Assembly (NCBI GenBank): GCA_964357255.1
Contig: CAYHKQ010000054.1
Span: forward strand, 1-18,117
Direction of reading: 5' to 3'
Length of the DNA stretch: 18,117 nucleotides
From: JBBTIS01 sp038059855
GTDB taxonomy: Bacteria > Elusimicrobiota > Elusimicrobia > JACQPE01
Shown here: one piece after another, positions 7,018 to 13,493 of the stretch
Numbering within the stretch: the first letter of the stretch is position 1
Layout: each line of letters opens with the position of its first letter
The notes under the pieces: generated by a model
The model's input: only the letters and a program-made list of their open reading frames with translations
The model's database searches: none
Told to the model about the DNA's origin: nothing
Translations under genes and position numbers: made by a program

Positions 7018-7587
7018 ATGCAAGTTCTTCTAAAGACCAGAAAGGCCAGGATTCACCCGGATATTGAATCGGCGCTTTATAGCGCCGGTCAAATCGCCGC
7101 TCGCACGAATGCGCTGGCCCGCCGAATCAACAAGGATTATGAAGGCCGTGATTTGGTGATCGTCGGCGTTCTCAAGGGAAGCTTTATGTTTTTGGGGGAC
7201 TTGCTCCGGCGTTTGACGGTGCCGGTGGAGGTGGATTTTTTGAGCCTTTCTTCTTATATAGGGGAACGCTCCACGGAAATGGTGAGACTTAATTTTGACG
7301 TGCGCCTTGATTTGAAGGACAGGGACGTGCTTTTGATAGACGATATTGTGGACACGGGGTTTTCCCTGGCCTTCGCCAGAAAGCATATTCTGTCCAAGGA
7401 GCCGCAGGACGTGGAGGTTTGCGTTTTGCTGGACAAACCCGAGCGGCGCAAGGTCCTGGTTCCGGTGCGTTACACGGGCTTTGTCGTGCCCGATCGTTTT
7501 GTGGTGGGCTACGGTCTTGATTATAACGAACGTTACCGCGAATTGCCCTATATCGGAATTTTGAAAAGCAGGAGACTGGAACCATGA
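7018..7587 (+). CDS. hpt: Hypoxanthine(-guanine) phosphoribosyltransferase
   Basis: Salvages hypoxanthine or guanine with PRPP to IMP or GMP in the cytoplasm. The 189-aa product has the family layout: VIVGVLKGSFMFLGDL (PPi loop), the hood segment VDFLSLSSYIGERS, the PRPP-binding motif VLLIDDIVDTGFSL, then LLDKPERR and the base-binding VPDRFVVGYGLDYNERYRELPYIG. Length and motifs match bacterial Hpt; purine preference cannot be decided. The start is the first ATG, with no ribosome-binding site, consistent with the TAGAAT box just upstream and a leaderless message. The tilS - hpt - ftsH order is a conserved neighbourhood in many bacteria. Its TGA overlaps the ATG of a 26-codon ORF (ATGA). Confidence 0.95.
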   Translation: MQVLLKTRKARIHPDIESALYSAGQIAARTNALARRINKDYEGRDLVIVGVLKGSFMFLGDLLRRLTVPVEVDFLSLSSYIGERSTEMVRLNFDVRLDLKDRDVLLIDDIVDTGFSLAFARKHILSKEPQDVEVCVLLDKPERRKVLVPVRYTGFVVPDRFVVGYGLDYNERYRELPYIGILKSRRLEP

Positions 7588-7664
7588 AGAAAGGGCTAAA
7601 GAAGAAAGGGTTAAAAGTTCAAAAGGGTCAAAGGGCAGGGATTGGAGAAGGGTTAAAAGGGTAA
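7584..7664 (+). CDS. Possible 26-aa basic linker peptide between hpt and ftsH
   Basis: ATG 7584 overlaps the hpt stop as ATGA, and the TAA at 7662-7664 overlaps the ftsH start as TAATG, so the ORF fills the whole gap. A GGAG sits at 7571-7574, 9 nt before the ATG, which is good spacing. The peptide starts MKKGLKKKGLKVQKGQ and is Lys/Gly-rich with no cysteine or membrane helix. The DNA is made of the same AAAGGGTTAAAAGTTCAAAAG-type repeats found untranslated in other spacers, so openness may be accidental. It may act in translational coupling of ftsH rather than as a functional peptide. Confidence 0.35.
   Translation: MKKGLKKKGLKVQKGQRAGIGEGLKG
7588..7663. repeat. Purine-rich intergenic repeat without hairpin (hpt-ftsH spacer)
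   Basis: Units such as AAAGGGTTAAAAGTTCAAAA and AAGGGTCAAAGGG match the repeat part of the elements after pdxJ, glmS and acpS, but the 23-nt hairpin is absent. It carries the only plausible Shine-Dalgarno-like sequences for ftsH (GGAGAAGGG, then AAGGG about 4 nt before the ATG). Confidence 0.6.
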
Positions 7665-9490
7665 TGGACACCCGTCTGATCCGCCAGCTCGCTTTATGGC
7701 TCCTGGCCTTTGTTTTTCTTATTTTTATTGTCCATGCCTTCCAGGGAATGCCGGCCAGCGAGACGTTGGCGTATTCGGATTTCAAAAGACTTGTGGCCAA
7801 GGGCAAGGTCGAGCGCGTCGTTGTCCGCGACGACGTGATTCGCGGCGAGTACCAAGACGAGAAGGCGCAATCCCGCCGTTTTCGGACCGTGCCTTTGCCG
7901 GATCCAAAGCTTATTGAGTCGCTCGAACAGGCCGGGGTTAAAAGTTATGAGGGCGAGGTGGAGCGCGGTTGGGTGACCAGCCTTTTGTTAAATTTTGGCT
8001 GGATCGTTCTTTTCTTCGGCGCGTGGTGGTTTTTGATCGCCCGGCAAATGCAGGTTGGCGGCCGTCAGGCCATGTCGTTCGGCAGGAGCCGCGCTAAGCT
8101 GGCCAACCCCAAGAAGCAGAAGACCACGTTCGCTGACGTGGCCGGTTGCGACGAGGCCAAGGAGGAGCTTCAGGAAATTATTCAGTTTTTAAAAGACCCC
8201 AAGAAATTTCAGCGTCTGGGCGGCCGGCTTCCCAAAGGGGTTCTTCTCTATGGCGTGCCGGGTTGCGGCAAAACATTATTGGCAAAGGCCGTAGCCGGCG
8301 AGGCCGAGGTTCCTTTTCATTCGACATCGGGCAGTGAATTTGTCGAGATGTTCGTGGGCGTGGGCGCAGCCCGCATCCGCGATCTTTTTGAACAGGCCAG
8401 GAAAACCGCTCCGGCCGTGATTTTTGTGGACGAGTTGGACGCCGTGGGCCGCTATCGTTTTGCCGGCATTGGCGGCGGGCATGACGAGCGTGAGCAGACC
8501 TTAAACCAACTTCTTGTCGAACTCGACGGTTTTGACACCAAGGATGGCCTTGTGTTTATCGCGGCCACCAACCGACCCGACGTGCTCGATCCTGCCCTGT
8601 TGAGACCAGGGCGTTTTGACCGGCATATCAGCGTGGCGGCCCCTGACATCAAAGGCCGCGAGGAAATTTTGAAGGTTCATTCTAAAATCGTTACTCTCGG
8701 CCCGGGCGTAGACCTTCAGATCGTGGCCAAGCGCACCCCGGGTTTTGTGGGTTCGGATTTGGCCAACGTGGTCAATGAGGCGGCGCTCTTGGCCGCGAGG
8801 AATGACAAGGATGCGGTCGGTATGCCGGAAATGGAAGAAGCCATTGACCGGGTGATCGCGGGACCGCAGAGAAAGTCAAGGCTTATCTCGGAAAAAGAGA
8901 AAAAAGTGGTGGCCTATCACGAGGCCGGCCACACCTTAGTCGCCAAAAGTATTTTAAATACCGACCCAGTGCATAAGGTTTCTATCACGCCGCGCGGCCC
9001 GGCCCTTGGTTATACTTTACAGCTTCCTATAGAGGACAGGTATTTGACCAGCCGCTCTGAGCTGAAGGACCGCATGGTCGTTCTTTTAGGAGGACGTTGC
9101 GCGGAGGAGATGGTTTTCGGCGATGTGACGACCGGCGCGCAAGACGATTTAATGAAGGCGACCAGTTATGCTCAGCGCATGATTATGGAATTTGGCATGA
9201 GCGATAAATTGGGGCCGGTGACATATAAGAAGAAAGACGAGGAGGTCTTTTTGGGCCGCGACATTGTCAGGAGTCATCAGTATTCCGACAAGACAGCCCA
9301 AAGTATTGATGAAGAGGTGCGCTCCCTCGTCGAGGAGGCCCGGACTCGGGCCAACCAGATTTTGAGCGTGGGGCGCAAAACGCTTGATCTTTTGGCCTCC
9401 CGGCTTGTGGAAAAAGAGGTTTTGGACGGTAACGAAATCGAAGAAATCATTCGCGCTATTCCACCGCCGTTATTGCCGCAACAAGCCTAA
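7664..9490 (+). CDS. ftsH: ATP-dependent zinc metalloprotease FtsH
   Basis: Membrane-anchored hexameric AAA protease that degrades misfolded membrane proteins and regulatory substrates. The 608 aa contain TM1 (about 9-26), a short periplasmic domain (~30-100), TM2 (about 105-125), the AAA module (~150-400) and the M41 peptidase (~405-600). Visible motifs: Walker A GVPGCGKT (197-204), pore loop MFVGVG (229-234), Walker B VIFVDELD (252-259), second region of homology ATNRPDVLDPALLRPGRFDR, zinc site HEAGH (419-423) and the later acidic ligand in TTGAQDD (494-495). Walker A usually reads GPPGTGKT, so Pro-to-Val and Thr-to-Cys changes are notable, though Lys203 and Thr204 remain. Length is normal. 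The start ATG overlaps the stop of the small ORF; folP follows after 4 nt. Confidence 0.97.
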   Translation: MDTRLIRQLALWLLAFVFLIFIVHAFQGMPASETLAYSDFKRLVAKGKVERVVVRDDVIRGEYQDEKAQSRRFRTVPLPDPKLIESLEQAGVKSYEGEVERGWVTSLLLNFGWIVLFFGAWWFLIARQMQVGGRQAMSFGRSRAKLANPKKQKTTFADVAGCDEAKEELQEIIQFLKDPKKFQRLGGRLPKGVLLYGVPGCGKTLLAKAVAGEAEVPFHSTSGSEFVEMFVGVGAARIRDLFEQARKTAPAVIFVDELDAVGRYRFAGIGGGHDEREQTLNQLLVELDGFDTKDGLVFIAATNRPDVLDPALLRPGRFDRHISVAAPDIKGREEILKVHSKIVTLGPGVDLQIVAKRTPGFVGSDLANVVNEAALLAARNDKDAVGMPEMEEAIDRVIAGPQRKSRLISEKEKKVVAYHEAGHTLVAKSILNTDPVHKVSITPRGPALGYTLQLPIEDRYLTSRSELKDRMVVLLGGRCAEEMVFGDVTTGAQDDLMKATSYAQRMIMEFGMSDKLGPVTYKKKDEEVFLGRDIVRSHQYSDKTAQSIDEEVRSLVEEARTRANQILSVGRKTLDLLASRLVEKEVLDGNEIEEIIRAIPPPLLPQQA

Positions 9491-9494
9491 AAAA

Positions 9495-10355
9495 ATGGCG
9501 TTCGGGGAACCGAAATTTGAAATTCGGGATTCGATAACATCGAACCCTAAGATCATGGGCATTCTCAACGTCACGCCGGACTCATTTTATGACGGCGGGC
9601 GTTATGCCGGAGGCGATGGCGCTTTAGCTCAACTCGAACGCCTTGTGGCTGAGGGCGCGCAGATTGTGGATATCGGCGGGGAATCCTCCCGGCCCGGTTC
9701 GCCCCGGATTTCTTTGGAGGAGGAGCTCTTGCGCGTGGGGCCGGCGCTCCGGCGTTTACGCAGTGAGCGCGGCCGCTGGGACGGCGTTGGATTTTCCATT
9801 GATACCATGAAGGCGCCGGTGGCGCGCCTGGCGGTTGAATGCGGGGCGGTGATGGTTAATGACATCTCGGCCTTACGTCATGACGAGGCCGCTATGACTC
9901 AATTGTTGAGGGAGCGCCCTGACGTGCGCGTGGTCCTGATGCATATGAAGGGAGATCCTCTCACCATGCAACAGAATCCGGACTATGGCGATGTTGTCGA
10001 GGAAGTCGCCTTCTTTTTTGAGGAGCGCTTGGAGCGTTTGGAACAGCTCGGCATTGAGCGGGGCCGGGCGATTTTGGACCCCGGTATAGGTTTTGGTAAG
10101 CGCCTGGAGCATAACTTGGAGCTATTGCGACGTCTGGGCGAATTCAAATCCCGCTTCGGCTTAGAGATTCTGGCGGGGGCTTCCCGCAAGTCGTTTATCG
10201 GCATGATCGCCCAGGGCGCCCAAGCGCCGGAGCGCTTGGGGGGTTCTTTGGCCGCGGCTCTTTGTTGCGCCGCTCGCGGCGTGGATTATTTGCGCGTTCA
10301 TGACGTGGGAGAGACCCGTCAGGCGCTTGAAGTGTGGCAAGCCATCAGCGCATGA
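9495..10355 (+). CDS. folP: Dihydropteroate synthase
   Basis: Condenses p-aminobenzoate with dihydropterin pyrophosphate in folate synthesis. The TIM-barrel signatures run in order: KIMGILNVTPDSF (pterin/loop 1), VDIGGESSRPGS (loop 2), SIDTMKAPVA, VNDISAL, VVLMHMKG, AILDPGIGFGK, LAGASRKSFIG and a final RVHDV. The 286-aa length fits. The frame is open further upstream into ftsH, but ATG 9495, 4 nt after the ftsH stop, is the natural start; no strong Shine-Dalgarno is visible, so coupling to ftsH is likely. ftsH-folP adjacency is common in bacteria. The SSRPGS variant of the usual STRPG(A/G) loop is conservative. Confidence 0.95.
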   Translation: MAFGEPKFEIRDSITSNPKIMGILNVTPDSFYDGGRYAGGDGALAQLERLVAEGAQIVDIGGESSRPGSPRISLEEELLRVGPALRRLRSERGRWDGVGFSIDTMKAPVARLAVECGAVMVNDISALRHDEAAMTQLLRERPDVRVVLMHMKGDPLTMQQNPDYGDVVEEVAFFFEERLERLEQLGIERGRAILDPGIGFGKRLEHNLELLRRLGEFKSRFGLEILAGASRKSFIGMIAQGAQAPERLGGSLAAALCCAARGVDYLRVHDVGETRQALEVWQAISA

Positions 10356-10368
10356 AAAGCTCAATTTT

Positions 10369-11175
10369 ATGAGTCAAGCCATCCGTATTCTTGTTGATTT
10401 GGCCCTGGCGAGCTTTTTGCTCTACAGGGTCATTCTTCTGATTCGGGGCACCAAATCCATGCAGGTGGCGGCGGGCTTGGTCATGCTGATGGTGATCACG
10501 TATTTCGTGCGCACTCTTGATTTGACCGTGACTTCATGGTTGCTCGAGCAGTTTTGGTTGGCCGGCATGGTGATGCTGGTCGTGGTATTTCAACCTGAGA
10601 TCCGCCATGCCCTGGCCGATCTTGGAAAAAACCCGCTGTTGGCCAAGGTGCTGTTTTCCGAGCATGTCCGGTTTCTTGACGAGATCGTTTTGGCCGTTGA
10701 AGATTTTTCCGTCAAGAAAATCGGAGCCCTGATTGTTTTGGAGCAGGAAACGGGTTTAAAAAATATAGCTGAAACAGGCACTCCCATTTTCGGCGAAGTT
10801 TCTCAGGAACTTTTGAGCTCTATTTTTCAGACGTCTTCGCCGCTTCACGACGGCGCGGTTTTAGTCAGCCCAGACGGCAGGCTTGTGGCGGCCAAGTGCC
10901 TTTTGCCGCTCACCCCGGATTCATCTTTGGCCAAAAGTTATGGGGTGCGCCATCGCGCGGCCGTGAGCTTGGCTGAAGCCTCCGACGCGATTGTTTTGGT
11001 GGTGTCCGAGCAGACGGGCAGGGTTTCCATGGCAAGGAATGGTCGCTTGGACCCGGAAATCAACATTAAAGCCGTGGCGCGCGAACTCAAGGATCTTTAT
11101 CAAACCAAGGCCAGAAAGAGCCTGCTACGCCACCCCCGCCCCGATTCCTTTGCAGGGGAGCGCCGGAGCGCGTAA
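10369..11175 (+). CDS. cdaA: Diadenylate cyclase CdaA (c-di-AMP synthase)
   Basis: Makes cyclic di-AMP from two ATP; CdaA-type enzymes sit in the membrane and affect cell-wall and osmotic balance. The 268 aa start with three predicted helices (~5-26, 31-47, 57-76), then the DAC domain with DGA (161-163, LHDGAVLV) and RHR (194-196, GVRHRAAV), the two catalytic motifs. The frame is open back to 10300 inside folP, but ATG 10369 gives the standard CdaA N-terminus and lies 13 nt after the folP stop. glmM follows 16 nt later. The cdaA-glmM pairing is well known, but the usual YbbR-domain regulator gene (cdaR) between them is missing here. Confidence 0.93.
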   Translation: MSQAIRILVDLALASFLLYRVILLIRGTKSMQVAAGLVMLMVITYFVRTLDLTVTSWLLEQFWLAGMVMLVVVFQPEIRHALADLGKNPLLAKVLFSEHVRFLDEIVLAVEDFSVKKIGALIVLEQETGLKNIAETGTPIFGEVSQELLSSIFQTSSPLHDGAVLVSPDGRLVAAKCLLPLTPDSSLAKSYGVRHRAAVSLAEASDAIVLVVSEQTGRVSMARNGRLDPEINIKAVARELKDLYQTKARKSLLRHPRPDSFAGERRSA

Positions 11176-11191
11176 CCGTACCGTCAGACAG

Positions 11192-12562
11192 ATGGTTGAT
11201 TTGGCGATTTTCGGCACGGACGGCATTCGTGGAAAGCCCGGAGAGTTTCCTTTGGAAACGGCGATATTAAGAGGCCTGGGATCCGCTTTCAGGAAATTAT
11301 TGCAAGAGCGCCGGCTTTGGCCCGGCCGGGAGCCTCTTGTGTTGCTATCGAGAGACACGCGCGAGAGCGGGCCCCGAATTTTGGCGGCCGTGAGCCAAGG
11401 TTTTGCCTCAGCCGGTTTTATTCCCCGCGATTTGGGCGTTTTGCCGACCCCAGCCTTGGCTTATTTGACTCCAGCGCATGAGGCGCTTCTCGGTTGCGTG
11501 ATTTCCGCCAGCCATAACCCTCCTGAATACAACGGAGTCAAATTTTTTGGCCCCAACGGTCAAAAAATTTCTCAAGATTGGGAAAAAAGATTGCAGGAGT
11601 ATCTCCCGGCCCTGCCGCGGTTAAAAGATTTTTGCCTGGCCAGAAAACCGCCGCCGCTGCAGGTTGCGGCGGCGCGCGAACGCTACCAAGATTTTTTGCG
11701 TTCGCAAATGTCGGTTGAGATTGATCTGTCCGGTCTAAAGGCGGTGGTGGATTGCGCTCAGGGCGCGGCGTATAAGATATTGCCCGAAGTCTTGAGCCGG
11801 CTGGGAGTCAGGGTGATTGCGCGCGGCGTTGAGCCCAATGGACGCAACATTAATGCGGCTTCGGGCGCTATGAACCCCGCCGCTCTCGGGCGGGCCGTCG
11901 TTGCGTTCAAAGCGGACATCGGCCTTGCGCTTGACGGGGACGGCGACCGCTTGGTGGTGGCGGACGAAAACGGGGTGGTTTTGGCCGGAGAATGGATTAT
12001 GGCGAGCGTCGCCTTGGAGCGCAACCGTCTGCGCGAAAAGGGCTCGCGGGCCCTTGTGACCACCCAGGTGTCAAATCTCGCGCTCAAGTATTATCTTGAA
12101 AAACATCAGATCGGCGTATTGCAAACCAAGGTGGGCGACCGCTGGGTGCTCGATAAACTTCAGGAGGAGGGCCTTGGTTTTGGAGGAGAAAACTCCGGCC
12201 ATTTTATTTGGGCGGACCGTCTGCCGAGCGCGGATGGCTCTTTGGGCGCGTTGATTTTGCTTGCCATGATGAAGAGTCGCGCTCGTAAAGCGTCTCAGGT
12301 TTTTGTCCGGTTTGCGTTATTAAATCAGGCCTCCCTTCAGATTCCAGCCGCCCCGGCTAAACCGCCCCTTGAGACTTTGCCTGATTTTTTGGCGGAGTTA
12401 GCTCAGACGTCAAAAGCCCTCGACCATCGAGGCCGGGCCCTGGTGAGATATTCCGGCACTGAGCCGGTGCTTCGGGTTTTATTGGAAGGTTCTCTTCCTA
12501 AAACCAGGCTTCGCGCAATGGCTTATAGTCTTGAGAAGGCTTATCGAAAAGCGGTAGAATGA
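11192..12562 (+). CDS. glmM: Phosphoglucosamine mutase
   Basis: Interconverts glucosamine-6-phosphate and glucosamine-1-phosphate, feeding UDP-GlcNAc for peptidoglycan and LPS. The 456-aa alpha-D-phosphohexomutase has FGTDGIRG at the N-terminus, the active-serine loop ISASHNPPEYNG (104-115, Ser107), metal-binding DGDGDR (248-253), sugar-binding GGENSGH and phosphate-binding RYSGTEP (419-425). The open frame starts earlier within cdaA, but ATG 11192 gives the conserved MVDLAIFGTDGIRG start and avoids overlap. Together with cdaA just upstream it fits the known GlmM-CdaA functional pairing. The last codons contain CGGTAGAAT, a -10-like string also seen before hpt. Confidence 0.96.
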   Translation: MVDLAIFGTDGIRGKPGEFPLETAILRGLGSAFRKLLQERRLWPGREPLVLLSRDTRESGPRILAAVSQGFASAGFIPRDLGVLPTPALAYLTPAHEALLGCVISASHNPPEYNGVKFFGPNGQKISQDWEKRLQEYLPALPRLKDFCLARKPPPLQVAAARERYQDFLRSQMSVEIDLSGLKAVVDCAQGAAYKILPEVLSRLGVRVIARGVEPNGRNINAASGAMNPAALGRAVVAFKADIGLALDGDGDRLVVADENGVVLAGEWIMASVALERNRLREKGSRALVTTQVSNLALKYYLEKHQIGVLQTKVGDRWVLDKLQEEGLGFGGENSGHFIWADRLPSADGSLGALILLAMMKSRARKASQVFVRFALLNQASLQIPAAPAKPPLETLPDFLAELAQTSKALDHRGRALVRYSGTEPVLRVLLEGSLPKTRLRAMAYSLEKAYRKAVE

Positions 12563-12638
12563 ATTAAATCCAAGTCCCATCGGACAGGGGTTAAATTTAT
12601 CCCGAGCGTAGCGGGAGATTTTATGAAGGAGCTTCACT
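12563..12638 (+). promoter_or_regulatory. glmM-pdxJ spacer: small hairpin and Shine-Dalgarno for the pdxJ-like gene
   Basis: TCCCG-N7-CGGGA (12600-12616) is a 5-bp hairpin with AT-rich flanks. AAGGAG (12626-12631) lies 7 nt before ATG 12639 and supports that start. A TAGAAT box at 12555-12560 could serve as a -10, without a clear -35. Confidence 0.4.
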
Positions 12639-13385
12639 ATGGTCAAACTTTCCGTTAACATTGATGGCTTCGCGGTTTTGAGAAAAATTTCAGGGACGCC
12701 GGATTTGATAGAAGTGGCCCAATTATTGGTTAAAAACGGCGTCAAGGCGGTCTCGACCCGATGGCATAACGAAGGCTGGCATCTTGAGGCTAAGGAATTG
12801 GCCGAAATCAAGCGGCACGCCAAGGTTTCTCTTTGGGCGCAAGCGCCGGTTTCGGCCGCCGGGGCCGTGGCCGCCAAGGCGGTCTTTGGGGCCGTTTGCT
12901 TGGAAGACGAAAAGGCCGGCCAAAAGAGCGGGAGTCTTGATTTGTCAAGGGCTGAGGTTGAGAGGGATTTGGTCGGCGCCATTGGGTTGTTAAAAAAGAA
13001 AGAGATCGGGGTTTTTCTTTTGTTGGATTCTCAGGCGCAGGCTATTCGCAAGGCCAAAAAGATGGGCGTCCAGGGAGTGGTCTTGTCCGGCCGTCGTTAT
13101 TGCGAGTGCGCCCGATCCCGGCGCCAAGAGGTCCTGGAAGACCTTCATGTGGCGGGGCGATTAGCGCAGGAACTGGGCCTGGAGCTTCAGGTGGGTCAAG
13201 ATTTGGAATCCCGGCACGCCAAGGCCTTGGCCGATATATCCGGCCTTTCTTTTTTGAATTTGGGCAGTTCCGTGGCGGGTCATAGCGCGTTTAAAGGATT
13301 AACTGATGTTTTTGAAGAGATTCAAGAGAGCATCCATGGCAATGACCCCATGGTCGCTTTCGCCGCGTTAAAAGCCCTGGGCTAG
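12639..13385 (+). CDS. pdxJ: PdxJ-family (pyridoxine 5'-phosphate synthase) protein with altered active site
   Basis: The 248-aa TIM-barrel protein keeps PdxJ layout: KLSVNID at the start, GVKAVSTRWHNEGWH (34-48) where PdxJ has GITVHLREDRRH, VSLWAQAP (63-70) for MNLEMAV, VFLLLDSQ near 130, VGQDLESRHA (185-194) for AGHGLTYHN, and FLNLGSSVAGH (205-215) for ELNIGHAIIGR. True PdxJ joins 1-deoxyxylulose-5-phosphate and aminoacetone phosphate in vitamin B6 synthesis. Here the His after NID, the Glu of NLE, the EIHTG Glu/His, the His of AGHG and the His of IGHA are all replaced, judged against E. coli PdxJ from memory. So the fold is supported but normal activity is doubtful; a pseudoenzyme or a new reaction are possible. 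The start is backed by a good AAGGAG. No pdxA lies in the window. Confidence 0.75.
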   Translation: MVKLSVNIDGFAVLRKISGTPDLIEVAQLLVKNGVKAVSTRWHNEGWHLEAKELAEIKRHAKVSLWAQAPVSAAGAVAAKAVFGAVCLEDEKAGQKSGSLDLSRAEVERDLVGAIGLLKKKEIGVFLLLDSQAQAIRKAKKMGVQGVVLSGRRYCECARSRRQEVLEDLHVAGRLAQELGLELQVGQDLESRHAKALADISGLSFLNLGSSVAGHSAFKGLTDVFEEIQESIHGNDPMVAFAALKALG

Positions 13386-13389
13386 GAAG

Positions 13390-13412
13390 AAAATTTTGCC
13401 GCGCAAAATTTT
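13390..13412. repeat. 23-nt hairpin, copy 1 (after pdxJ)
   Basis: AAAATTTTGC, loop CGC, then GCAAAATTTT: a perfect 10-bp stem starting 5 nt after the pdxJ stop. It is the exact reverse complement of copy 2 after glmS (loop GCG). The AT-rich stem ending in T4 could be a weak terminator on either strand. Confidence 0.85.
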
Positions 13413-13479
13413 GGTGAAAAGGGTCAAAAGTTCAAAAGGATCAAAAGGCCGGTTTGAACCTTTGGACTTTGCATTTTTT
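13413..13479. repeat. Repeat-filled part of the pdxJ-glmS spacer
   Basis: The left half is AAAAGGGTCAAAAGTTCAAA- and AAGGATCAAAAGG-type units. The right half (13451-13479) holds rough inverted copies, GGTTTGAACCTTTGGACTTT, then GCATTTTTT. The glmS Shine-Dalgarno GGAGG (13480-13484) follows immediately, 9 nt before the ATG. Confidence 0.7.
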
Positions 13480-13493
13480 GGAGGACCCCTGAT

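Noticed and set aside
7030..7806. 258-codon open frame on the minus strand opposite hpt and the ftsH start
   Set aside because: It is antisense to well-recognised hpt and ftsH, has no recognisable domain, and runs through the repeat spacer; a compositional shadow.
9384..9494. N-terminal extension of folP into ftsH (similarly 10300-10368 for cdaA and 10991-11191 for glmM)
   Set aside because: Extensions lie inside the preceding genes and add no family-like sequence; the internal ATGs give standard N-termini.
13386..13493. glmS ribozyme/riboswitch upstream of glmS
   Set aside because: The spacer consists only of the hairpin, repeats and the ribosome-binding site; no room or sequence for the ribozyme core.
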